Part shown: positions 1 through 9,061 of the stretch, piece after piece
Numbering within the stretch: the stretch's first letter is position 1
Layout of the letters: each line of letters starts with the position of its first letter
Origin: Maribacter zhoushanensis
Lineage (GTDB): Bacteria > Bacteroidota > Bacteroidia > Flavobacteriales > Flavobacteriaceae
Length of the DNA stretch: 64,000 nucleotides
Assembly (NCBI RefSeq): GCF_029350975.1
Contig: NZ_JARKMR010000005.1
Span: 62,001 to 126,000 of the forward strand
Reading direction: 5' to 3'
Translations under genes and position numbers: made by a program
Notes under the pieces: model-generated
Databases searched by the model: none
Told to the model about the DNA's origin: nothing
Seen by the model: only the letters and a program-made list of their open reading frames with translations

Positions 1-3000
1 GAAATGAACCTAAGGTGTTAATACCAAAAGTAGTACTGAATAAGATCATATCTCGCTCATCACCTTGAACATTTTCTACATTTTTAACAAAGAAGCCCAT
101 GTCTTCTCCATCTTGCTGCTTATTACGAGCAATGGTAAGGGCTCTACCAAACGTACCATCTTCTACGGCATGTTGTTCAATGATATCTTCAATAAGTTCT
201 GCTTGTTTTTTATTGAAGGTAACAATACCCGTACTCAGTCTCTCATCTTCAGGAAGTGTCCAATGTTTAGCTAAATAAGCAATTAATGTATCCGCTTCGT
301 CTCTATTGGTCTGTTCGTCATAAATTCCATTAACACGAAGTACTTCTATAGGTTTTACAGCAGTAATTTCTTCCTTTGGATGATATGCAGGAATATGTAA
401 CATACCGTCATAGAATGCGTAATTAGAATAATTGATAAGTGCCTTGTATTGCGAACGATAATGTATTTGTAGGGTAGTGGTAGGCAAGACTGTTTTTGCC
501 AAGGACAGTAGATCCGGACTGTCTTTTACCTCTTTTTTATTCCACGCATCTTCATAATTTACAAGCTCTTCTTCAGAGTGATCTTCGTCAAGTTCTGACT
601 GATCCGTATCATCATCGTCGTCTTCTACCTTCTTGGTAAAAAATCCTGTGGGAGGCATTTGTTTTTCGTCTCCGCTTATAATTACCCGTTTACCTCTATA
701 CAATGCAGGTATTGCATGATCCACTAACATTTGCGATGCCTCGTCAAAAATTACAACATCGAACATACCGGACTGTAAGGGTAATGCTTGAGAAACCACC
801 TCAGGATTCATAAGCCAAACGGGTCTTAGTTCAAGTAATCCTAATGGTTCGCCTTCTGTTATAAATTCACGGAGTTTTTTATAATTCTTACCTCTTAATC
901 TCGTAATGCCATTCCATGCTGATTGAGAATCTATTTTGTCAAAATTGAAGTTGAGTGCTAAAATATTTCTATTGAGCGTTTTCATCGATTTTAGATTTTT
1001 TTCTAAATCACCAATCTTATTTATCACTTCACTCTCTGCCATAAGCATTGAGGGATACGTTTTTTCAATACGCTGCTTCCAAGCCAACAATCCTTCACGA
1101 TGAAGCGAAGTACCTATTACAACAGACCATTTTTCTTTAGGGAAATTAGAAAGTTCTTGTTCATAGTTTCTAAGAATAGCAAAGATTTCAATAAGTTCAT
1201 TTTGAGCCGGACTATCGTTAAAACGTATTCTAAATTTTTGATAAGCGACAAAATTTTCCATATCAGCAATGATCGATGTAATAGGGTCTAAGTCTCTGTA
1301 ATTATGTTCTATAGCATGATTAAAATTAGAGACCGCATTAGGTGTCAACCATTTTTCAAGCACCTGTAACTTCTCTAGAGATTGTTGTCTGTTTTGATGG
1401 CGTGTGCTTGCATTTTCTAAGGCAATAGAGAACTCTTCAAAGGCATTCTCATCACCCGTTTCAAGTATTGCTCTTGCTTCATCTTTTGCAGGACAGCTAC
1501 GTAAGGTACTTACCAGTGAAATTGCTTTTGATAAATCTCGAGTCGTTGATTTTATGTCCACAGCCAATCGTCTCGGTTCATTTATTTCGAGAGAATTAGT
1601 CTTTAATTTTACAAGATTTTGAGCGTATTCATTCCGGTACGCTCTAAAATTATTTTCAAGGTGTACTGCAGCTTGTAATTCTTTAACGGTATTTTCATTT
1701 AATTGAAGGTGATGCTCATTCGTTATTTTTTTAAGCCGAGCTTTATATATCCAATAAAAAGGATTCATAATTTTTAAACCAGAGGTACTTAAATAACTAG
1801 TACAGACCTTATTTAATTTCAATACTTTATCATCGTCTAATGTATCGAAATAATGAGCAAATCTATCATCTTTATAGTTAGAGATAAGCTGCTCTACTTG
1901 TTCTAATAGTTGACTAAGCTTGTCATGAATATCTTCACCAATAGAGCGGTTATCAAATTCATCATAAAGAAGATCTAGCCAAAGTTGACTTTGAGAAGCT
2001 TGTGATTTTGATACGTTAATCAACACATTTTTATGCGAAGCTAACCATTGACTATAATGTTCCGCATTAACGGTGTCTAGTTTTCCGGTAGACTCTTTAA
2101 TAAAGTCTACACGTATTTTTTCAGTTTCATAGAACGCGTACAGGTCTTTGGTCAATACTGTTTCAGTAGTACTATCAAACGAAGTTACTTGAAGGTTTTG
2201 AAGATTATTACCTTCATACTTAGAGGGTACCCAATCTGTTATTAAGCTACTTATTTCTTCAATATGTATGTTAAGCTTGTCTCTGGTGCTATCTTCAAAA
2301 AGCATTCTCAGTTCAGGTACTTCTAGGTATTCTTTCGAAGTAATAGCAATCAATTCTGATAGCACATTTCTATAGCTCAACCCAGAAGTATCGTCTTCAA
2401 GATGAATCTGATGAGATAATACATCAAGATTAGCTTCTATTCGATCTATTTTTTTTCCGAGATCTTCGCGTTTTTGAATAAGATTATCTAAGTTGTGTTG
2501 ATTGTAAGGTTGAGAATAATAGTGTGCTATTTGTTCTCGTATACCTTGTATGATTGGTTGGCGATCACGTATTAAATCTGTAATAAGCAAGGCTCTTTTA
2601 TCTAAGCCAACTGCTTGTAATCTTTTTAAAATAACTTGTATTGCAGCTCTCTTTTGAGAAATGACCAACACTTTTTCGTTTCTACCAATACAATCTGAAA
2701 TAATATTGACAATGGTTTGACTTTTCCCTGTACCTGGTGGACCTTCGATAACGATGCCTGGCGCTGATCTACTTTTTAGAACAGCGTTATCTTGAGAAGG
2801 ATCAATTGCCATTGTGGTATACCGACCATTTTCTGTACTTTCTTCTACTTGGGTAGTTATTTCAGGTTCAGAAATTTTTAAGATAGGTTCCATTGATGAA
2901 CCAGTGTGCGGTAATTTTTGTAAAAGACGTAAGTCTTCACTAATGGCCTGACCCGTAAAATTTGCATTGAAAAATACCGCAGATGGATGCAGCTCTGTTC

Positions 3001-5593
3001 CAATTTCATCTCTACTGAAATTAACACTAGGGTGTGCAATGAGTTCGTTTGTTTTTGCAGGAAAACATGCGCTAAACGCATCAATTATTTCAGAACAATG
3101 CAACGATTGTCTACCCAGAATCTCACGGCTTATTTTCTCTAATTTTTTATAACTATCAGGATCTAATGTATTTGCAAGAGCAGGGTTCAACCTTATTTCC
3201 CCTTGCGCATAATCAAAACTTATTTTTAACGATGTAGTTGCTCTAGAACTAAAGTCTAAATGAACTGGCCATAATAGAATAGGCATGATACGTGGCCTGT
3301 GGGTCATTTTCTGTTGGGCTATCAAAAACGGAAACCCCATAAATAACGAATCTAAACCTGTATCGCGCTTAAAATTGGCAGCTTTAAGCAACATTCTTCT
3401 CGTTCGTCTTGCTAACAGTGCATTTTTATTGAAAGCCAAGGGGTCTACATTTTCCGTACCTGTAGATCTTTTAAGAATATTTTGTACAAGCTTTTCAGTA
3501 GATTTTAAGCTAGTGCCAAGTTCATTAACGTCAATACGAGCCGAGTGTTTTGATATAATCAACCTAACTAACGGACCTCTAGAGGATGCGTACACCACTT
3601 TTTTCTCAAAATGACGTAATAAGCTAGAACCATATTCATGTTTGGGCGGTGCTACCCATCTGTTTTTAGGAATAGATAGACATAGTACAGAAGGTATAAT
3701 GGGTAATCTCTTTTCAATTCTGAAACGATCTGCCCATCTATCCAACGCTTCATTATTACAGCGAGAGAAACCTTCTAAATGGTTGTTTAGCATCTCAAAG
3801 ATTTCTAATCTATACTTTATAAGACAAGCTTCATAAAAAGGTACGTTGAGTTCTAGATCATGCTTTTTCGCAAGTTTTTTTGTTTTGTTTATAAGCTCCT
3901 CCAATGTAATAAACTGATTTCGACTGGCACTTAAAACAAGTATCATATCTTCTTCACGAACCCTTAGATTACTCATAACATCTGAAAGTCCGGCATTATG
4001 TGCATCTGGATAAAGGCGACGCAAGAAATCCATTTCAGATTTAAGTTTTACTCGTGAAGAACTTAGGCTGTAAATTAAAAACTTATCATTGTCTAATTGA
4101 ATTTCTTGGTTTTTTGCTTTTCGCGTAATGTTCGCTTTTCTTTCCTTAAGCTGAATGAGCCATTTTTCTCGCTGAATACTTGCTAAATAATCGGGTACTT
4201 GGCTTTCAACAAGGTTGATAGCTTCTTTCGTATTTCCCATAAGCCATGCCGGGATTACGATCTGTCCTCGCCAAGTAAGCGGCAATGCCTCATTTAAAAC
4301 CATTAAGGCTAGGGGGTAGCACCATTCTAAAGCAATATCCTCTTTATTTCTAAGATCACGAACAGCTGCAGATTTTTGGTCGTTACCAAGAACCTCACTT
4401 ACCCAGCTGGCAAGAGAACCAGAATTAAAAAGCGATAAGCCCTCTTCCCAATGTTCTTCTTCGGCAGCAGCTAAAGCAAAGAATGCAACATTGGTATAAC
4501 TTTCAGAACCCAGCGTAATTTTCTTTTCTTTTTTCGTAGTCGTTGTAAGGTGTTCTACAGGAGCTAAGACCTTTTCATTTTTAAGCCATTTATCAACCTG
4601 TTCCCAATTCCAACGTTTTACCGGGTCTCTGTAAAGTAAACCCTTAAGCAAATGCAAAATACGCTCATCAATAGTAGGCGGAATATCTACGCCTCTAGTG
4701 ATCAGGTGAATCATAAATGCTTTGTCATTGATATTTTCAAAGAATTCTCCCTTTGTAATATGTTCTAAGACAATCATACCTAAACTCCACCAATCTGAAG
4801 CCGGACTAACACCACCTATAATGGCTTCTGGGGCGGTATATCTAGTAAGTTCTATGGGTGTGTCCGTATCTAGATCATAATCTGACAAACGTGCAGAACT
4901 GTAATCTATAATAACCACATCAAAATTTTCAGAATCTCTTAGTAGAAGATTTTTAGGACAAATATCGCGATGACGAATACCTGCCTCAGAAAAATCGTGT
5001 ATAGCTCTACCGACTTCATCCACTAATTTCTCTATTTTATCAAGCTCTAGATATCCCAATTTATCTAAAGACCCACCATCTATGCATTCAGAAACTTCAA
5101 AAAAGCGACCGTTCCATTCACCGGTTTTTATAAGTGTGGCAATATGGTCGCTATCCATTTTGTCCAATACTTTGTAAAGACCCTTGTCCGGCTCACTGTT
5201 TTCAAAATACAGGGTTAGAAAGTACTCCTTGTCTGCAGCGTCTTTGACTATAAAGCATTCTTTGGTTGTACGTTGTGCTTTAACAGTTTTAACAATTTGA
5301 TATTCATCTATTTGTTGGGTATTGGTATTTTCATGGGCAGTAGTTAGCGTTTCAATATCTGCACTACATTCCATACACATAAAGTCGTTTGGCTGAACTT
5401 CGTGTCCGTTAGTACAGTAACGCGCGTTCTGTACAACAGGGGTGTTTTCAATTTCTACCTTACCGCCTTTTGGTGTTTGGGTAACGTTCATGAGCAACCA
5501 ACTACACGTAGCATCATTGACCGTATTTTGGCAGTACATTTCTTGAACAGGGCGTTCACTATTACAAGCAGGGCAGAGTCTTACAAATTCCAT
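1..5593 (-). CDS. Zn-ribbon / protein kinase / UPF1-like SF1 helicase fusion (3' end outside window)
   Basis: One uninterrupted frame from the ATG at 5593 to the left edge (at least 1864 codons, no stop reached). The N-terminus has CPAC and later CTNGH...CMEC, suggesting zinc ribbons. A protein kinase domain follows (about residues 85-340) with catalytic HRDICPKN near residue 208 and a DFG replaced by DYS near 226. A superfamily 1 helicase of the UPF1/DNA2 type comes next: Walker A GPPGTGKSQT at about residue 951, Walker B DEASQ at about 1617, motif III ISGDEKQMPP just after, and motif V VQGDERDMILFS near the window edge; motif VI lies outside. The roughly 660 residues between motifs I and II form a very long insertion. 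It starts 5 bp after the radical SAM gene, so it is the last visible gene of a three-gene operon. Family assignment is firm; the role in a conflict or stress system is inference. Confidence 0.85.
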   Translation of the reverse strand, partial: MEFVRLCPACNSERPVQEMYCQNTVNDATCSWLLMNVTQTPKGGKVEIENTPVVQNARYCTNGHEVQPNDFMCMECSADIETLTTAHENTNTQQIDEYQIVKTVKAQRTTKECFIVKDAADKEYFLTLYFENSEPDKGLYKVLDKMDSDHIATLIKTGEWNGRFFEVSECIDGGSLDKLGYLELDKIEKLVDEVGRAIHDFSEAGIRHRDICPKNLLLRDSENFDVVIIDYSSARLSDYDLDTDTPIELTRYTAPEAIIGGVSPASDWWSLGMIVLEHITKGEFFENINDKAFMIHLITRGVDIPPTIDERILHLLKGLLYRDPVKRWNWEQVDKWLKNEKVLAPVEHLTTTTKKEKKITLGSESYTNVAFFALAAAEEEHWEEGLSLFNSGSLASWVSEVLGNDQKSAAVRDLRNKEDIALEWCYPLALMVLNEALPLTWRGQIVIPAWLMGNTKEAINLVESQVPDYLASIQREKWLIQLKERKANITRKAKNQEIQLDNDKFLIYSLSSSRVKLKSEMDFLRRLYPDAHNAGLSDVMSNLRVREEDMILVLSASRNQFITLEELINKTKKLAKKHDLELNVPFYEACLIKYRLEIFEMLNNHLEGFSRCNNEALDRWADRFRIEKRLPIIPSVLCLSIPKNRWVAPPKHEYGSSLLRHFEKKVVYASSRGPLVRLIISKHSARIDVNELGTSLKSTEKLVQNILKRSTGTENVDPLAFNKNALLARRTRRMLLKAANFKRDTGLDSLFMGFPFLIAQQKMTHRPRIMPILLWPVHLDFSSRATTSLKISFDYAQGEIRLNPALANTLDPDSYKKLEKISREILGRQSLHCSEIIDAFSACFPAKTNELIAHPSVNFSRDEIGTELHPSAVFFNANFTGQAISEDLRLLQKLPHTGSSMEPILKISEPEITTQVEESTENGRYTTMAIDPSQDNAVLKSRSAPGIVIEGPPGTGKSQTIVNIISDCIGRNEKVLVISQKRAAIQVILKRLQAVGLDKRALLITDLIRDRQPIIQGIREQIAHYYSQPYNQHNLDNLIQKREDLGKKIDRIEANLDVLSHQIHLEDDTSGLSYRNVLSELIAITSKEYLEVPELRMLFEDSTRDKLNIHIEEISSLITDWVPSKYEGNNLQNLQVTSFDSTTETVLTKDLYAFYETEKIRVDFIKESTGKLDTVNAEHYSQWLASHKNVLINVSKSQASQSQLWLDLLYDEFDNRSIGEDIHDKLSQLLEQVEQLISNYKDDRFAHYFDTLDDDKVLKLNKVCTSYLSTSGLKIMNPFYWIYKARLKKITNEHHLQLNENTVKELQAAVHLENNFRAYRNEYAQNLVKLKTNSLEINEPRRLAVDIKSTTRDLSKAISLVSTLRSCPAKDEARAILETGDENAFEEFSIALENASTRHQNRQQSLEKLQVLEKWLTPNAVSNFNHAIEHNYRDLDPITSIIADMENFVAYQKFRIRFNDSPAQNELIEIFAILRNYEQELSNFPKEKWSVVIGTSLHREGLLAWKQRIEKTYPSMLMAESEVINKIGDLEKNLKSMKTLNRNILALNFNFDKIDSQSAWNGITRLRGKNYKKLREFITEGEPLGLLELRPVWLMNPEVVSQALPLQSGMFDVVIFDEASQMLVDHAIPALYRGKRVIISGDEKQMPPTGFFTKKVEDDDDDTDQSELDEDHSEEELVNYEDAWNKKEVKDSPDLLSLAKTVLPTTTLQIHYRSQYKALINYSNYAFYDGMLHIPAYHPKEEITAVKPIEVLRVNGIYDEQTNRDEADTLIAYLAKHWTLPEDERLSTGIVTFNKKQAELIEDIIEQHAVEDGTFGRALTIARNKQQDGEDMGFFVKNVENVQGDERDMILFSTTFGINTLGSF

Positions 5594-5598
5594 AATTA

Positions 5599-6225
5599 TT
5601 ACTTTTTGATCACTGCTTGACTGTGCGTTAGGGTTACATTATTCTCTTTACTTGCTTGGGTAATCTCATTCATTCCGTCAACGGGTATGCCTGCCATCCA
5701 AATAGTTTCTGGGGTAATATGAAGGTCTAATTTTTTCTCTATAGGATGTTCTAGATATGTAGTGAATTCATTTTTACCTACCGATGTTAGAAAGTGAACC
5801 TTTTGATTATCACTACCAAGAAGTCTTTTGGTCTGGCTTTGAGTATGGTCATAAGGTTCAGATATTAATACATCTATCAATCCGTTTTGCACTAGCTTTT
5901 TTTCTTTTAATACATCAAACGAATATCCGCTATAGACCAAAATATTCTTATCAAAGGAATTTAAAAATACAAGCAACTCCGTAAGAGGTTTTTCTTGATC
6001 AAAAGGTTCACCGCCAGAGATGGTAATTCCGTCACATTGTGGTAACCATGTTTTTAAAACTTGCTTTAAGTCGTTCATGGATACCTTGTTGGTATTAAAT
6101 TGCCAAGTATCTATAGAAATACAACCTTCACAATGAATAGAACAGCCTTGCAGCCAAATACCTATACGTTTTCCAGGACCTAATGTTGTAACCGGATAGT
6201 GCACACGAGAAATATGTATATCCAT
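5599..6225 (-). CDS. NrdG-like radical SAM / 4Fe-4S single-cluster protein
   Basis: A 208-residue protein with the radical SAM cluster motif CxxxCxxC (Cys28, Cys32, Cys35, in GCSIHCEGC) preceded by GPGKRIGIWLQG, and the SAM-contacting GGEPFDQ further on. Length and motifs match small NrdG-like activating enzymes, which use SAM and a 4Fe-4S cluster to generate a glycyl radical in a partner. No NrdD or other glycyl-radical partner is encoded nearby; instead it sits between an AAA+ ATPase (5 bp upstream) and a kinase-helicase (5 bp downstream). The substrate is therefore unknown. It may modify a protein or nucleotide within the same system; this is inference from gene order only. Confidence 0.85.
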   Translation of the reverse strand: MDIHISRVHYPVTTLGPGKRIGIWLQGCSIHCEGCISIDTWQFNTNKVSMNDLKQVLKTWLPQCDGITISGGEPFDQEKPLTELLVFLNSFDKNILVYSGYSFDVLKEKKLVQNGLIDVLISEPYDHTQSQTKRLLGSDNQKVHFLTSVGKNEFTTYLEHPIEKKLDLHITPETIWMAGIPVDGMNEITQASKENNVTLTHSQAVIKK

Positions 6226-6230
6226 ATAGG

Positions 6231-8051
6231 TTATTGTTTTTGCAGAATAATTGTTGTGCCCGTACTGTCTACGGTAATAGCAGTAGCTTTTAAATTATCA
6301 TTAGGTGCAGGGTCAAGACTGAAAAGAGAACGTGAAATAGGGGTAATGAAGTGATATTCTATTTTATTTCTAATACCACGCCCACCATTACTTAGGTCTT
6401 TTAAGGCTAATTCTTTTAGACTGTTTTTTACGGAGTCATCTATATTCAAGGTGATGTTCAGTTGTTTTTGTATGGCTTTCAAATGGTTATCAAGCATCAT
6501 ATCAAAAATCATCTCGCCAACATGTGGTCTTATATAGTCAAAAACAATAATATTATCACCAATACGATTTAGAAGTTCAGGCCTATTCAGTTCAAACTTG
6601 AAATAATTCTCAATTTCATACTTAATTTTTTCTTGTATGGTAACAAAAGAATCCTCATAAGAAGTATGGGCAATACGACCACCAGTAGGTGTCTTCTTGT
6701 AAATTCCTAGGTTAGAGGTGAATATAATGAGGGTTTCAGAAAAATAAACTTTATCGCCACGACCGCTGGTGAGAACACCATCATCTAGTATTTGTAAAAA
6801 CTTATCCAGTATACGCGGATGTGCTTTTTCAATCTCGTCAAATAATAGAACGCTAAAAGGTTTTTCGCGTACCGCATTGGTAAGTTCACCACCAACATCA
6901 TACCCTATATACCCAGGAGGAGCACCTAAAAGACGCTGGTCTGAATGCTCTGCACTGAACTCTGACATATCAAAACGGATGTAAGCATTCTCATCGCCAA
7001 AAAGTAAACTGGTCAATGTTTTTGCCAATTCCGTTTTACCTACTCCCGTTGGTCCTGCCAAAAATACAACACCTCTAGGGCGACTATTTCGTTTGGAAGA
7101 ACCTACACCTGTAATAGCTCTTTTGACAATATCCATTATGTGCTGTACAGAATGATTTTGTCCTTTTACTCGAGTCTTAATAAAGGTTTCTCCCTGCACA
7201 ATTTTCTCTCGGTCTATATTGATCCAAGGGTCTTCTGTAACCCCGATCTTATATCTACGTACGGCATCGGCAATATGGGTTATGGGTATAGATTCTGCTC
7301 TTGTAAGCTCTATAATTGCAACAAGGTCTAAAAGTAGTAGGCCTTCTGTTTCATTTACAAAATCGGTAACAATTTTATCTACGTCTTCATCTTGTTTACC
7401 AAAACCTTTAATTAGCGTATCTACAAGTCTTCTGCGTACAATGTGGTCTGGTTTTTCTATGGGAATGTGGCGTATTTTGGGGTTGTTTACCACCATCCAA
7501 TCTGGCAGATCACCTTCTTTGTCAACGATCCAAATAACCGAATTGTAAAATGGGGTAGGCGGATTGCCGTGTGGTCTTGTATTTGTAGTTTGTGAAAGTA
7601 CGTTTGCAAGACTAAAAGTATCATGCTCCGCTTTTACCAAACTTTCAGGATTCATGAGTAATTGCGATGCAAAATCTACAATCAATGCAATAGGACTTTC
7701 CTTGAAGTTGACTATAGATTGAAGAACGTTATTAAAAGTATCAAGATTATTAAAACTAGTAGGACTACTTAGCGGTATGTTCAGCTTGTTGAAAAGGGCT
7801 TTTTTCTCATTGGGGTTACCGGTGAAAAAAGGAATGTCAAATCCGTCTAACGGGTTGTAATATAACACCTCTTCATACCCTAAACTTTTAAGTTCAATGT
7901 CAATCGCATTTTCTAGCCTATGCCAGTTGAAACCGCCAAAACCATTGTCAATAAGTTGTAAGTCTTTGGTGTTCCCAGAAAGTATAAATTGGCTCTTAAG
8001 TGTTACAAATCTTCTAAGGTCCTGTAGCCATCTTACTTTGGTATCTTTCAT
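6231..8051 (-). CDS. ClpA/B-like AAA+ ATPase with degenerate N-terminal half
   Basis: A 606-residue protein. The C-terminal half is a complete Clp-type AAA+ module: Walker A GPTGVGKT (333-340), pore-region GAPPGYIGYDVGG, Walker B LLFDEIE (402-408), sensor 1 TSN (445-447), an arginine-finger region LLNRIGDN, and a ClpB D2-small-like tail with GGRGIRNKIE. Residues 1-280 look like a second, divergent AAA-like domain with a Walker-B-like strand (IALIVDFAS, 121-129) but no recognisable Walker A, so it probably does not hydrolyse ATP. There is no ClpP-binding or Clp N-domain that I can recognise. It is the first gene of the operon with the radical SAM and kinase-helicase genes. It probably remodels a protein partner of that system. 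Confidence 0.88.
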   Translation of the reverse strand: MKDTKVRWLQDLRRFVTLKSQFILSGNTKDLQLIDNGFGGFNWHRLENAIDIELKSLGYEEVLYYNPLDGFDIPFFTGNPNEKKALFNKLNIPLSSPTSFNNLDTFNNVLQSIVNFKESPIALIVDFASQLLMNPESLVKAEHDTFSLANVLSQTTNTRPHGNPPTPFYNSVIWIVDKEGDLPDWMVVNNPKIRHIPIEKPDHIVRRRLVDTLIKGFGKQDEDVDKIVTDFVNETEGLLLLDLVAIIELTRAESIPITHIADAVRRYKIGVTEDPWINIDREKIVQGETFIKTRVKGQNHSVQHIMDIVKRAITGVGSSKRNSRPRGVVFLAGPTGVGKTELAKTLTSLLFGDENAYIRFDMSEFSAEHSDQRLLGAPPGYIGYDVGGELTNAVREKPFSVLLFDEIEKAHPRILDKFLQILDDGVLTSGRGDKVYFSETLIIFTSNLGIYKKTPTGGRIAHTSYEDSFVTIQEKIKYEIENYFKFELNRPELLNRIGDNIIVFDYIRPHVGEMIFDMMLDNHLKAIQKQLNITLNIDDSVKNSLKELALKDLSNGGRGIRNKIEYHFITPISRSLFSLDPAPNDNLKATAITVDSTGTTIILQKQ

Positions 8052-8412
8052 ATATGTTTTGACTTGAAATTTATAAAGCTGTATAAAGGCTTTTTAATTG
8101 AACGATATCAGTTGTTTAATATTTTAAATAAAAGATAATAACAACTACGTCAAGTGTACTCAAATATAAATGATTCTATTTGAAAATAGTTTGTGTAACG
8201 TAGTATTTAGGTTACGTTTTCACGACAATTAAAATACAGTATGGTAATGCTCTATAAGTAATACATTATCTAATTATGCAATGCATTTAGATTGTAGAAA
8301 GTATTAAAGAGATGTTGAAAAATACATTTTAACACTTACTTCTATACTATTAATTTCTCTTTTTTATAGAAGTGGTAGGAACAAAAAACAGCAGATAAAA
8401 TTTGTGGGACAG
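8052..8412. other. 361-bp intergenic region upstream of the AAA+/radical SAM/kinase-helicase operon
   Basis: No credible gene is visible. It holds the leader of the leftward operon starting at 8051 and the 3' end of the leftward operon ending at 8413. A 9-bp perfect inverted repeat (8338-8346 with 8365-8373, ACTTCTATA and TATAGAAGT) with an 18-base loop lies just past the stop of the latter operon and could terminate or stabilise its mRNA, but it lacks a clean U tract. A -7-like element is listed separately. Confidence 0.5.
8161..8168 (-). promoter_or_regulatory. Possible Bacteroidota -7 element for the AAA+/radical SAM/kinase-helicase operon
   Basis: On the minus strand this reads TATATTTG, matching the TAnnTTTG consensus of the Bacteroidota primary sigma factor. 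It is 110 bp before the AAA+ start codon. No convincing -33 TTG is visible at the usual distance, so this is tentative. Confidence 0.3.
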
Positions 8413-8796
8413 TTACTTGTTATTAGGGTATTGAAGTTGGATTTTTTTGAGGATGATAAGTGATGTAAAAATCAGTAATGATATATAGCACATAGGAATT
8501 CCAGAATCAGTTTTAGGGCATTCTGCCTTATTAACAAGCTGCATTATCGAAGCCACTAAAGCAATTAGTGCTGCAATAGCGGTAAATATGAAGTAGATAA
8601 GATTCCACTTTTTAAACAAATGCGAAACAAAGGGTAGTATAAAACAAATTAAGATAATTAAACAGGCTGGCACAGCCCCAAACTTGGGGCAGCCATTACC
8701 TGTTGTAAATTCTGTAATAACAAGGCTACCCGCACCAAAAAGACCAATGAGGAAAAGAATATTTATAATCCAGTATAGATTGATATTAGTTCTCAT
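8413..8796 (-). CDS. Small four-helix membrane protein with duplicated CPK-x(n)-P-x-C motif
   Basis: A 127-residue protein with four predicted hydrophobic segments. Between TM1/TM2 and between TM3/TM4 it carries two related motifs, CPKFGAVPAC and CPKTDSGIPMC, which suggests an internal duplication of a two-helix unit and a pair of cysteines in each extracytoplasmic loop. The layout recalls small thiol-redox membrane proteins, but I see no CxxC and cannot assign a family. It overlaps the preceding Zn-ribbon gene by 11 bp and is the last gene of a five-gene operon, so it is very likely co-translated with it. Confidence 0.75.
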   Translation of the reverse strand: MRTNINLYWIINILFLIGLFGAGSLVITEFTTGNGCPKFGAVPACLIILICFILPFVSHLFKKWNLIYFIFTAIAALIALVASIMQLVNKAECPKTDSGIPMCYISLLIFTSLIILKKIQLQYPNNK

Positions 8797-9061
8797 TTTT
8801 AAGAGTGATATGACAAGTAGGACACTCTAGTCCGCTAATTTTACTTTTTAGCTGTATACCTGTTAAATGGGTAACTACAAAATTTTGAATAAAGGCATGT
8901 TTACTAGTGTGATTGTTTACTTCAATCTGTAAATCTTTATATTTTTCACGAACTAAATTTCCATATTCTTGGTCACCCCAACAATTTGGGCAAACTCCTT
9001 CAGGAGTTATATCAAATTCGTCCGGTCTTTTATGGAACATTTTTTTAAGAGATTCTATCAT
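8786..9061 (-). CDS. Small zinc-ribbon protein
   Basis: A 91-residue soluble protein with CPNC near residue 24 and CPTC near residue 80, a pairing that probably binds one zinc ion. The stretch between the cysteine pairs is predicted helical with several histidines. It overlaps the FG-GAP gene upstream by 4 bp (ATGA-type junction) and the membrane protein gene downstream by 11 bp. I do not recognise a named family, and the function is unknown. Confidence 0.7.
   Translation of the reverse strand: MIESLKKMFHKRPDEFDITPEGVCPNCWGDQEYGNLVREKYKDLQIEVNNHTSKHAFIQNFVVTHLTGIQLKSKISGLECPTCHITLKNEN

Noticed and set aside
8338..8373. 9-bp inverted repeat as a terminator of the 8413-11850 operon
   Set aside because: Loop of 18 bases and no clear U tract; noted only in the gap description.
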